Assembly: GCA_029379385.1 (NCBI GenBank)
Contig: CM055608.1
Span: 16,676,350 to 16,740,349 of the forward strand
Origin: Quillaja saponaria
Taxonomy: Eukaryota > Streptophyta > Magnoliopsida > Fabales > Quillajaceae
Direction of reading: 5' to 3'
DNA length: 64,000 nt
In this document: positions 46,639-57,773 of the stretch, piece after piece
Layout of the letters: the number at the start of each line of letters is the position of its first letter
Position numbering within the stretch: position 1 is the first letter of the stretch
Program-made: the position numbers and the translations under genes
The notes under the pieces: model-generated
Told to the model about the DNA's origin: nothing
The model's database searches: none
The model's input: the letters and a program-made list of their open reading frames with translations, nothing else

Positions 46639-48524
46639 TGTTGGAAAATAGGTGTCATGCATCCTACGCACATGCAGTGAAATATTAAAATTTCCTAAAC
46701 CACAAGCATAGGCGAATTAATTAATTATATAACGAAAGCTAATGAGTGATATTATCATCTTGAAACTTTCTCGATGTAACTAGTTTGATTGTTTAGCATA
46801 GATACTTGGAGTTCATCTCGAGACGATACTCTTAATTAAACATACAAAATCCAATCAATGATTAGTAGCTACTCATGTGTATAGCCTCTAATGAAATAGT
46901 TCACACAATTGACCCGACTTAAAACTCTAAAAAAAAGTTTACCTTTTCAATCTGTTGAAGGAAATTGATTCCACCCTTATGATACGTGCTAGCTTCCACT
47001 CGGTCGAATCTTCAATAGAAAAGGATTATCTTGAAACAAAAAATCCTTTTCTTTAAGTTAGGTACTCGATATGGAGGACAAACGGACAGGAACTCTTTCT
47101 TGCTTTAGAATCTATTCTATGGCCAAATTGCTATGGCCAAATTGCTATGGCCAAAAATCCTCCCTAGCTTTTCTTATATAAGTGGTGGCTAAAGTTGTAA
47201 ATTTGGATCTAATGTATTGGATTCCAATTAAGCCTAAAGCCCAAAACCCAAGTCCCAAAACTACTTTAATAATCCATAATCATATTAGGATTGCTAATGG
47301 GCCTTTAGACACCTAGTAGCCCAAATCTAATTAGGATTCTTACTAGATCCTTTACTTGACTTCAAGAAAACTTGTCTTGCCACATATATGTATCAAATTA
47401 CCTTTTTACACTTGTTACCTAGAACTTAACTATTAATTCCAAGTATCCATTAATCCTTGTAGGTTCTTAACCTAAGTCAATTAAAGTGTGTAACCCATTA
47501 AGTTCTATCATATGTTGGTAATAAATGTAACTGGATACTTCCTAAGAAGTATGATTAAATTAGAACTCTTTTATTCAACCTTTGTTTTCTTTAACCAACA
47601 GACATTTATAGATCATGATTGACATCTAGAAATGTATCATGGCTACCTAAGTAAAAGCAACGTTAAGATCAACAAACTTTTCATTGCTTGGTTACCATGT
47701 AATTCAATCCTTTCATCATACATATCCTGAGTTAGACATAGAGCATGAATTCTAGTGTCCACCTTAATTTTGTCTAAATCCATTAGTACTTGACACCAAG
47801 TCTACGGTTTGTTCCTTAAAGAGATTTAAGAAAACATTTTTCTTATTCTCTTTTACTTTACCAAGATTTCTGAAACAAAGCATGCTTGTCTAAGAGGCCA
47901 TGAGATATTCGTCTTCTTTACTAAGGATGATGAATTCTTTGTCCATCATTCAACTACCTTCATATGCTTCACAACAGATTCAACAATCACCCATGGATCA
48001 TCCTTGTTACAGATAAGTGGAATGACATCAAAACATATAGATTCACATGTAAGGTCATAAGATGATCTAAATTCAAAGGATTGATAATACCAACAACACT
48101 TTGAGAACTTTCATTGACACATGAGTAAAGACTCTAAAATGGTTTTTTGTGTTGCGTTAATTCACCTATATGTTTATCTCAGCATCTCCATGCGTATAAT
48201 TTATGAGATCACTACTCTCTATATATGATAATGATATAACATATGCTAGTCTCAAAAAATCATCAATATCTCTATTCTTGATGATTCATTGACTATGAAT
48301 ACTTTTAGAATAATACTTTATGTATGTCCAAATCTCATAATTATGATCAATATCATAATTATGCATACACAGTATTCATTCTAGGGACTTTATATATCAT
48401 TGTACTAAATCGCATCTAAACAATATAATAAAGAATGCATATTTAATATTATTGTATGCATTAAATACAAATAAAGTTTTATTACAACCAACCATTGATT
48501 GAATCTTGGAGACTAATACCAACA
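46639..48524 (-). mobile_element. Probable LTR (1.9 kb) with TGTTGG/CCAACA ends
   Basis: The left end is TGTTGGAAAATAGGTGTCAT and the right end ATACCAACA, so the ends form the inverted repeat TGTTGG/CCAACA typical of LTRs. The right half (47895-48510) recurs at 51740-52365. On the minus strand its start (TGTTGGTATTAGTCTCCAAG) resembles copia-type LTR starts. The 5-bp flanks (CTAAT and TCCTA) do not match and no PBS follows, so it may be a recombinant solo LTR. A 15-bp unit with GGCCAAATTGCTAT is repeated at about 47120-47156. Confidence 0.55.
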
Positions 48525-48527
48525 TCC

Positions 48528-49330
48528 TAGGCCATGATCAACCTTTTAACTGGTTGAACCCCAAGATGATCAATTTTTTTGATAAGTCTACCACTTGTGC
48601 CGTTAAGGCATTAATGATGTCTAGCTCATGTACACCAGCTACTCTTCGGGTTTCCAATCTCTTAGAAGGCAATTGGTAGTTGTTTGCGGCCATCTCTTCC
48701 AATAGATCATATGCCTAATCGATAAATTTTCCTATTAAGGCACCACCAGCTGTTGCATCAATGGTTGTTCTTGTTTGGTTTACCAAACTAATGTAAAATG
48801 CTTGGACTTGCAGCCACTTTGGAATGTCATGGTGAGGGCATTTTCACAGTAAATCTTAGTACCTCTCCTAAGTTTCATAGAGAGACTCTTGATCGAGTTG
48901 CATGAATGATGTGATCTCATTCGGTAACTTGGCTATCTTAGCAGGTGGAAAGAATTTCACCAAGAATTTTTGAGCCAAATCTGTCCATGTTGTAATGGAG
49001 TTAGGCGGCAGTGAGTATAACTAGCTTTTTGCCTTGTTTCGAAGTAAGAAAGGAAAAAGCCTTAAGCAAATGGTATCGTCAAAAACATCATTGATTTAAA
49101 TGTGTCACACAGCTACAAGAAAATCATAAGATGGGCATTTGGATTATCGTTTGGTAGGCCACCAAACTGAGTAGATTGTTGATTTTAATGGTGCCGGGCT
49201 TAATTTTAAAGTTGTGTCGGTCGTTGTATGCTTAAGTGCGGACCTTGCACCAGAGAGACAACATAGTCCCACAAGGACTTTGGTTCTTGGTCTTGCTAGG
49301 CCATTGCTTTGGGGGCTTTTCGAAGTCTTC
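48528..49330 (-). pseudogene. Athila-like Ty3/gypsy gag
   Basis: On the minus strand, across several frames, the reading follows the Athila Gag core: GLPNDNPNAHL (about 49165), a decayed FLxLCDTFK, FP...LS followed by DKAKAWL-like wording (about 49030), TTW..LAQKFL (about 48970), the FPPxK..KLRNDI-like step (about 48930), MQ.DQESLYE.WERY (about 48890), CPHHDIPKWLQVQ-like wording (about 48820), TFYxS and IDATAGGALIGKF-like wording (about 48740), and EEMAANNYQLPS-like wording (about 48690). Stops and frameshifts are frequent. The 5' side leads to a decayed PBS and LTR copy C. The left side is cut by the LTR-like block ending at 48524. Confidence 0.75.
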
Positions 49331-49483
49331 TAAAAGTTCTTTCGATCTCAGGATCAAAAGGTACGAGTTCCAAGTGTCAAGATTTTTGCATGCAATGCCC
49401 AAAATTAACTGAAAATAAAGAAAGTAAAGTTTGAATTAAGACTAAAAATACTTAGTATTAATATTAACATTAAAAGTAGAAAT

Positions 49484-49504
49484 AGTTCCTCAGTAACAAT
49501 GTCA
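49484..49504 (-). promoter_or_regulatory. Decayed primer-binding site of the Athila-like element
   Basis: On the minus strand, TGACATTGTTACTGAGGAAC aligns with the Athila/Tat-type PBS TGGCGCCGTTGCCGGGGA. Nearly every difference is a G-to-A or C-to-T transition, the signature of deaminated methylcytosines. It lies directly after the LTR copy C end and before gag, as it should. Confidence 0.62.
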
Positions 49505-50900
49505 AAAACTTATTATGGATTTTACAATGCAAGCGCAAGTGTCATTCTCAAGTAATATTATGATAAATAGGATATCGTTCCTACTAAGAATTACTACTAC
49601 ACAAATGTTAAATACAAAAATTGTTGCAACCTAATCTTATTTAAACAGTCGAATTAGTGTTTGCAATCAATGGTTTTAACTAACAAATAATAAACTTAAT
49701 TAACCTAAACCTAGGTTTACAATATCTCTCAACACTTCACTTATATTTTCCTTACTTTTCCCTGAATCATGCAATAGTTCAAATTACTAGCCTAGAGTTG
49801 TTAACTAATTACAAACATCTCCCAATGTCTTCCAATAATATATCCCTTAATTAATTCACTATATTCCTATGTGAATTAGATTAAGACAATATCATTAAGT
49901 TCCAACTCTAAATTGGTTGTATATAGTGAAAAAGTTTATTCATATCTCCTAAGCAAATCCAATTAATCGAGTAGAAGAATTCAGTCATATGCTAATTCAT
50001 CTAATGCTAACCCTAAATTCACTTTTTCAAGTTAATTAAGGATTCTTAATGAATATAACTGGTGATTAATCAACTACAATCATTAAGATCACGATGAACA
50101 TATATAATTTGTAAATTGATACATGAATTAATTAAAAGTAAGAAACATATAGGCTACATATGAGCCTTAGAAAAGGAACCCCTTTATACTAGGTAAAGAA
50201 AATAAAAGCAAAATAAAATCAGAAAATAAGAAGAATAGAAAAGAAAACGAGAAGTTGTCACGGCTTCAAGTCTTTAAGCACTCCTTAGTATCTCCAATCT
50301 TGCTTACTCTGATGTGTTCTCTAAACTTAAGCATTCACCTATTTTTAAAGTCTTTTCTCTCCAAGTATAAAACCAACAAGGATTTGAATTTTATTAGGAG
50401 GATGCCGTGAAACCACATTACTCAAAGCTACGACGCTAAGCTCTCTGTTTGCCAACGAACACGTGATGTCTTTATGGTACTACGGATTCCATTTCCTAGC
50501 ACTGCAGCTTTGTCTTCCCTAACTTGGTACATGAATTCTCTAATTTCTAATGTCGCGACTCTAGCTTATCTACTGTAGTAGCGATATCCTCTATGTTTTC
50601 ATGTCTAAATTACTAGGCTTTTACCACTACTGAGCTAGCTTTATACCGCCACAATGCCTTGTTCTCGGGTAAATTAATAATATTCAGTACCTTCAACACT
50701 AAGGTGCCCAAGTGTTCAGCATCGAGGCACCCAAGTGTTTAGCGCCGAGGGGCCTAAGTGTTGATTGTCATGGCATTGTCTTTAGGTTTATCATCTTCTA
50801 ATTTAATTAAGACACTACTTCAAACAAGTGTTAAAAAGTAAATAACTAAAACATAAAAAAAGCTACTCATTATTTAAATCAAACACACTTAAATAATAAA
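49505..50900 (-). mobile_element. Athila-like LTR, copy C (5' LTR of the gag relic)
   Basis: It parallels copies A and B: TTTTACAATGCAAGCGCAAG at the left, GATATCGTTCCTACTAAGAA about 60 bp on, and the same order of blocks. It carries a short tandem repeat of about 22 bp around GCACCCAAGTGTTTAGCG (50690-50765). Because PBS and gag lie to its left, it is the 5' LTR of a minus-oriented element. The right edge is approximate. Confidence 0.66.
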
Positions 50901-50949
50901 ATCCTAAACAAACTAAACTTAACTTAAAAACAACAATTCTAATTAAATT

Positions 50950-51735
50950 CTATCCCTAAACTTAAGAATTTAGCATAGTTTACTGCTTCTAAATGCAATG
51001 AAATAACTCTATTTTGTAAAGTGATTAGAAAGCATCAAGCAATTATAAGAGAAGTAAAGAAGGAGTATAAGAATAGAAAATTATAAGAGTGCCAGTCATC
51101 AATTTGCTTGAATCTTGATCCTTTTGCTTCGTTGCACTCTTAATATCATCAATTTAGCATAGTTTACTATTTCTAAATGCAGTGAAAATTAATCTTGATC
51201 CTCTTGCTTCCTTACATTCTTGATATCTTCTAAATTTCTAGAATTTCTTTGTAAACTTATTTTTCCTGAATCTCCAAGATATTCCATCTTTTATAAGCTT
51301 TAAAACCCTCAATTTGAGTTCAATTCAAAGTAAGAAATTTGGTCAGCTCTGCGGCCATGCTTTTCTAGCATCATGACGTCATTCTGCTCTAGCTCTAACA
51401 CCGTGACTTTGGCAGCTATCATTGAACTTTATGAAACAATGGCACCTGTTATCTTTAGCTATGATGCCCAACGCATAGAAACCTAATTTTTCTTCCAATT
51501 CGACTTCAAATAAGTCTTATTTATTCATTAAATCTTCAAAACACACAAATTACGATAATAATGTTTGGAACTCTTGTGACAAACCTAAATCCTAACCAAA
51601 ATCAACTAGGATTTAACTTCCTAACACGATACGAACTAAACTAAGAATTAAACTAAAATTAAGCAATAATAAAGTAAAACTCAAGAACATAACTAATATA
51701 ATTATTTTTAAAAAGGACATGAAATAAGTCTAATT
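50950..51735 (-). repeat. Athila-like LTR fragment, copy D
   Basis: It parallels the right half of copy A (41815-42400): AAGCATCAAGCAAT, CCTTGCTTC-like, CTTTAAAACCCTCAATTTGA, then AAAGTAAAACTCAAGAA at the end. It lacks the half with the GCAAGCGCA motif. The segment GCATAGTTTACT...AAATGCA occurs twice at its left (about 50976 and 51156). Confidence 0.6.
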
Positions 51736-51739
51736 CAAA

Positions 51740-52365
51740 AACTTATCACATGAGATATTTGTCCTCTTTACAAGAGATGATGAATTCTTTGTTTATCATT
51801 CATATACCTTCATATGGTTTATATCTTTGTTACAGGACAAGGGGAATGACATCAAAACATGTAGATTTACATATCAAAAATAAGATAATCTTAAGTCAAA
51901 GGGTCACTTACACCACCATCACTTTGAAAACTTCCATTGACACGTGAGTAAAGAATCCAAATGGTTTCTCATATTGGGTTAATTTAGTGTACTTGTTTAA
52001 CTAACAAGCACCTATATATTTGTCTCAACGTCGTCATACTTGTAGTTATAAGATCACTACTCTCTTTATAAAAGAATGACACAATATATGTTATTTTCGA
52101 AGAATCATCAATATCCCTATTTTTTGATAATTTATTGACTAGGAATACTTTTAGAATAATACTTTATATATGTCATATCTCACAATTATGTTTAACATCA
52201 TAATTATGCATACACAGTAATTATTATAGAGAATTTAAACAAGGCTATTCTAAATCTCATTTAAACACAATATCAAAGAACACCTAATTAATATTATTAC
52301 ATACTTTAAAATACATAATAAACTGTCATTACAACCAGTCATTGATTGATTGGATACTACATTTC
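51740..52365 (-). repeat. Second, truncated copy of the 46.6-48.5 kb LTR-like repeat
   Basis: It is collinear with 47895-48510: ATGAGATATTTGTC, GATGATGAATTCTTTG, GGAATGACATCAAAACAT, AATACTTTTAGAATAATACT, ATTATGCATACACAGTA, ATTACAACCAGTCATTGATT. The left two thirds of the long copy are missing, and a stretch of about 45 bp is absent near 51830. Confidence 0.75.
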
Positions 52366-52564
52366 TAATTTTATAAAGATTGACTCAGATAACAGACGAA
52401 AGGATATATCTGGTCATTGTTCGTTCTAACAACGATCATCTTTTACTGAGAAACAACTATTTTCAAGCTAAAACTTATATATATTTGTAAATGAGCATAT
52501 AGGAAATAGAGACTTCAATACTTTCAAGCATTGACAAAATTAGTCTACTAAAGCTTAAATTTCA

Positions 52565-53190
52565 AATCCTTAATTAAATAAAGTAAAATGCCTTATATTT
52601 GTGTGATTTTTTGAAATCACTTCATTTCTTCTATTAAGAAAGATCAAGTGAGAACCCAAAGCTTAGTGTTAAGTTTGGTAAAAATTTCTGCTTATGTTGT
52701 GTTCTGAGGAATTTGTTGTAAGAGATTTTTATTAATGCACATAATTTCAGCTGGTGTAAGATTTTTATTGATCCCATAATTTTAGCTGGTATACAGTTTA
52801 CTGAGCCCTACAATTCAGTGGTGTAAAGATTGCTAAGCCTTGCAATTTAGTGATGTAAAGGTTTTTCCTTAGCCTTGTAATTCAGTTGTTAGTTAGTTGA
52901 ACTCTTCAAAGAAGCTTAAGGAGTGGACGTTGGTAGAAGATCTAGCGAAACACTATAAATCTACTAAGAAGTCCTTTTAATCTTACTCTATTTATTTTCC
53001 AGTTATGAGTTATTGTTGATTGTTTATCTATTTGTTTGCTTTGTTTTTTTAAAAAAAATATAAAAAAATGTGTTTTTGATAGCCAAACTATTCATTCCCT
53101 TTTCTTTTCCATTCTTGGACAAAAAATTTGTATTAAAATAGGTCACAACACTATTTTTCAAACCTATTTTAACAAAACACTATGAATTTC
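52565..53190 (+). repeat. Copia-type LTR/leader relic with degenerate tandem units
   Basis: Degenerate units around GTAAGATTTTTATTGATCCC and ATTCAGTGGTGTAAAGATT repeat between 52720 and 52880. The order of blocks parallels 33840-34160. It sits just upstream of a copia-type gag, so it is probably that element's LTR end and leader. No clear PBS was found. Confidence 0.5.
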
Positions 53191-53193
53191 TTT

Positions 53194-53797
53194 AAATGGC
53201 AAATCTGAGAATCTTAATTAGTAAGGGTCAGATACCATCTTTGTTTGATGGTCAAAAGTTTAAGTATTGGAAAATTCATTTAAGTATCTTTTATTCAAGT
53301 CATTAATTTTGACATTTGGGATGTGATTACTAATGATGGTTATTTACCTACAGAAATTGGAAATGAAAAATATGTGCTTAAAAAAATAAGTGCATGGGCC
53401 AATGTTGATAAGGAAAATGTAAAACTTGATATAAAGGTTGTGAACTTGCTTTTTACTGTAGAATTCAATAGGTGCTCTAGTTGTGACACTACATATGAAC
53501 TATGACATAAACTTAATGTGTTCATGTCACCTATCATGCCAAGAAATCAAAAGTAAATATGGTTGTACATGACTATGAATAATTTAGAATGAATACTGGT
53601 GAATCAATTTCAAAATTTTTATGAGTTTACCAACATTATAAATGGATTAAAGAGTTTCAGGAAAACATATTCCAATAAAAGTATAATAGTTAATATCTTA
53701 GACTATGTACATAAAAGATAGAAAGTCAAGAAGACAACTATAGAAGAAGCAAAGAATATTATAATTCTTACCTTTAATTAGATGTTTGGACCATTGG
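53194..53797 (+). pseudogene. Ty1/copia-type gag relic (UBN2-like), cut by the LARD
   Basis: From ATG 53194: MANLRILISKGQIPSLFDGQ, then KYWKIHL; a frame at 53323-53505 with ENVKLDIKVVNLLFT and FNRCSSCDTTYELW-like wording; then INGLKSFRKTYSNKSIIVNI and TTIEEAKNI. These match the order of the UBN2-type Gag of plant copia elements. Stops and frameshifts are present. The relic ends at 53797, where the LARD 5' LTR begins; the other side of that insertion lies outside the window. Confidence 0.72.
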
Positions 53798-56700
53798 TGA
53801 TATAACCCAACATCGTAAAGTTGAGTTTTAGATATAATGTGTAAATTTTTGTTATAAAATAATAAATACATAATAAGTTAAATAAATAATAATACAATTG
53901 AACAAGATATAAATTCAATACGTTATTATTTCGTTACCCAATATGTTGGTAAATCTTTCTAACGAATTTTTCGTGTAATTTTTTGTATATAGATATATAT
54001 TGTGATAATCCGAATCCGGTAGTTATGTTTTGGAAGGTTGTACATAACCTGTATAATCAGATAAATAAAAGTTTTGCAAAGTTAGAGTTTAAGTGAATGA
54101 ACGTTAGTGTGTATACATATAATTACATGCAATGAGCTAGCAAATATATTTTTATCATGTTATGAGTGGAATTGAATTTAGAGTGTATTTTATTTGAAGG
54201 GTATTAATAAATAAAATTAAAATTAGTTGTGTAATAAAAAGGTATAAAATAATTTATTATATATATATATATACTTTTAACCATGGATAGATTTTAGCCC
54301 CAAATCATGTCATGTGCTTTATTAATTCATTATTTCACTAAGTCCATGTCTTTACGTCTTTGCCTATTCCATTATTCTATTTACTCTTCCTTTTCTCTGT
54401 GTGGTTGATTTCAAAGCCTCCAATTCCTTCTCTACTACCATAGATATACCCAAAAAATTTCAGCGTTTCATCCTTGCCTAGCCGAAAGTTACTTTAGCTT
54501 GGAGATTCTGTTTGCCCTTCTTCACCTTTTTGTGTTGTTTTTTGGTTGGAGTAGCTGTTAGGAAGGCAAGAGATGGAGATGTTGGCAAGGGTTTTAGCTT
54601 TATTTTCATGGGAGCAGTTGGTCCACATCTTGAAACAGTCCACAGGCGAAGGATGTAGTCAAGAGTAGGTGGGTGTAAGGTGGGAGTATGTGTATTAGGT
54701 TTGTTTCTACCTTGGGCAGCAAGGACTACAACATGCGTTGATGGCAGAACTACCCTGTTTCAGTCAGCTGCATATCACCTTGTTACTGGCTGAGCAACTA
54801 ACTTTAGGGCCGTGGGAGAGCTAGGCTAAAGGAGTAACACTAGAAGCTCAAATCACCTTTGCTTAGCCGTTGAGTAAGTGGAGCATATCAATTTTAGTTT
54901 TAAATTGTTGTCCTCTGTTTTAGGGCAACAATTCCATCATGTTTTCCTTTCTTTTAGTTGGCTTTAAGGATTAATTTATTAGAGTTTGGTTGCATGGTAG
55001 GGGATTATGTATAAAACTCCTCCATTTCGTGAGTGTTGGATGAATATGCAAGATGGAAATCTTTTCAATTAAGTTTATGCTTAGGGTGTTATTAAAAATT
55101 TTCGTATGAGAGTTATTAATGTTAAACCAAGGTTTAAGACGATGGATATATACAATAGCTGTAACTAATTATTGGAAATATGAGGCTTGTAATTAATTAA
55201 GATCATAATGGAAAGTTATAATCTAAATCTTTACTTAACTTTGTATAATTGACTTCAAATTAAGCATAAGTAATATACAAGTTATTGGTATCTTGTTGAT
55301 TGTGTTGGCGGTTATTAAAAATTTTGAATTAATGTGGTAGGTTGATATTAGAATGATTTAATTCAAGCTTTGATGCAAGTTAGATAGTTAGTTAATTTAA
55401 AGTTAAGTTGAAACATAGTGACATTAGAAGATTTAGTCTAAGCTTTTGATAAAAAATATAATAACTAGTTACTTTGAATAGAAGTTCATAAACAAGAGTA
55501 GAAAATAGTTGGTTAATGTTGTAGGTTAAGGACTTAATGAAAGTGAGTATTGGGTATAAACAAAAGAATGCTAGTTGTGGGGTAAAGAGTTAGAAAATGA
55601 GAATTGAATGGTTTTTGAAGGGATACAGGGCAGATTTCATGGGTGAAAGAAATCTTGTGTTTCGGATGCTATCGGGGCTGAATTAAATTACGAGTTCTAA
55701 AGAAAAAATATAGCTTAGAGTCTTGAGAGAATACTTACAAAATTTTGTAACCTGGTTGTTCTAAGTATATTGATAGTTAGAGCTTTTTGACTGAGGCTAG
55801 GTCTATACCTGATTTTTAGTGAGCTTCAATCAATCCGGAGAACCTTATAGGAGGTTGTGATTTCAATTAGCCTAGAACCTCTCAATAAAATTTGTTCCTA
55901 ATATCTTGATAAACTATACTAGAAAGTTTCGTAATTTAATTCCTTAGTATGTATTTTTTTTAAGCCTTAGAGTCTAATATTGACAATTAAGAATTTGTGT
56001 GGTGCCCTATTTTTGGTTCATGTAAAGGATTGAGTGGGTTCAAGACTAGTTTTAGGAAAATTTTCTAAATAATAAAGATAGACATACTTGTCTATTAAAA
56101 AAATTGACAAACGGAATTGAATTTCCTTTTTCCTAGAGAAAGTTATGTTCAATTAACTAAGACAACGTTAAATCTGCCAAAATCCTGCATTTTGCAGAAT
56201 TTGCAACTTCAAAAAATAAACTGTATTGATATACAAATCCAAAAATTTCAAATGATATACAATAATAAAACTACATGTGTCTAGTATTTAATAAATTTTA
56301 TGAAACTAGAGTTGGAATTTCCTAGAGGACAGTTTCAACATATTTAACTCACTAGTGTTTTTTCTAACTTTTCTAATAGTTTCTTTCGACCCTACGCATT
56401 GTTAAGACATCTAAAATGTCTCTTCATTAACAACCTTACCACGTAAAATATAATTCATATTACTTGACATGTAATGACTTAATAGATAACTTTCAGAAGA
56501 GATCTATATAAGTTGGTATATATAAGCTTAGTAATGAAAATATTATAACGATAACGTTTATGAACTAAGTATTATTTGAAATTATGAATTTTAGTTCTAA
56601 ACCCTTTTGTGGGCCTAATGACATAACTGAGAGCAAGACAAAGTGACGAACAAGAGTTGTAAATTGGTGAGTGGTTAATTATTGCCTTTGGGGGCTAGAT

Positions 56701-57758
56701 TATTATGTGTAATTGTATGCATATTTAAATAAATATGCTAGTGCAATATTTGAGTGAGTTATTTGAATCATTCTTGTTTGAAATTATCTGTGGTTGATAA
56801 GGGCCAACAAATTGAAATTTTTCTGAGAAATAATTTTTATTTCGGGATTTGAGATCCAGGTGTACCTACGATATTCTGATTTAAAATCACAAGAAATTAT
56901 GATTCTAATAAATATTTTCTTTTAATTGAATGCCCAGCCCCAGTGGGATGGATTATGTACGGAGATTAATATATTGTACAGGTGCGTAAATGCCCGGCAG
57001 GGGGTGATACTGTTGTGCAGGGCTGGGTTACTCGTTGGCCTTTTGGTTGCTTTGTTTGACATTATTGCTCTGATTAATTTGTGATCCTATGTATCATGTA
57101 AATTGTGAATTTATGACAATTACAAAATATATGTGTAATGTGAATTAAGATATGAATATTGTTACATGATGTTACTATATATGTTATACACTTGTATTGT
57201 GTGATGCTAGTACCATTTGAGTACGATTTTCCTCTCACAGAGTCTATAGGACTCACCCCTTTCTTGTGGATTTTTTTTTTAATAATAAGAGTTCGATATA
57301 TGGAGTCATCGAGCTAGTGACTTGCCACTTGAGTGCAGCAAAGTATTTCCAGGATCTCAGACTTGTAGTCAATGATAAAAGTTTGCAATCACACTAGAAT
57401 TGGGAAGTGTCTAATTTTGGTATGATGTAAGAGTCTAGTTATTTGTCTTGATTATGATGTGGATGGAGCGAAACTCCTTGTTGTCTTTGTGTTATTGTTG
57501 TGTGAAATCATGAACATATGTGTTTGTATTTGAGGCATGTTCCATATTGTTGAGAACCTCTGTCAAATTTTATTTTTTTGCAGTAAATTGTTAACTATTT
57601 TAGAGAATAAAATTTTACAATATACTTTGTTTTATAAAATTTATTTTTATTCTTTGGATGGGCCGAGAGTCATGTTTATTACCTTGTTCTAGAATCAGGG
57701 TTACAGAGGTTGGTTATCCAATCCTCTAGTCAGTCATGCTTCCATGAGGGATATGACA
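53798..57758 (+). repeat. LARD 5' LTR
   Basis: 3961 bp with TG...CA ends and no significant ORF. The conserved block around GTGCGTAAATGCCCGGCAGG (56981-57000) is shared with the copy at 1-2.1 kb and, in weaker form, with the solo LTR. A (TA)n run lies at about 54252-54272. Confidence 0.93.
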
Positions 57759-57761
57759 AGT

Positions 57762-57773
57762 TGGTATCAGAGC
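57762..57773 (+). promoter_or_regulatory. LARD primer-binding site
   Basis: TGGTATCAGAGC is the 12-base complement of the 3' end of plant initiator tRNA-Met, three bases after the LTR terminal CA. Confidence 0.92.
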
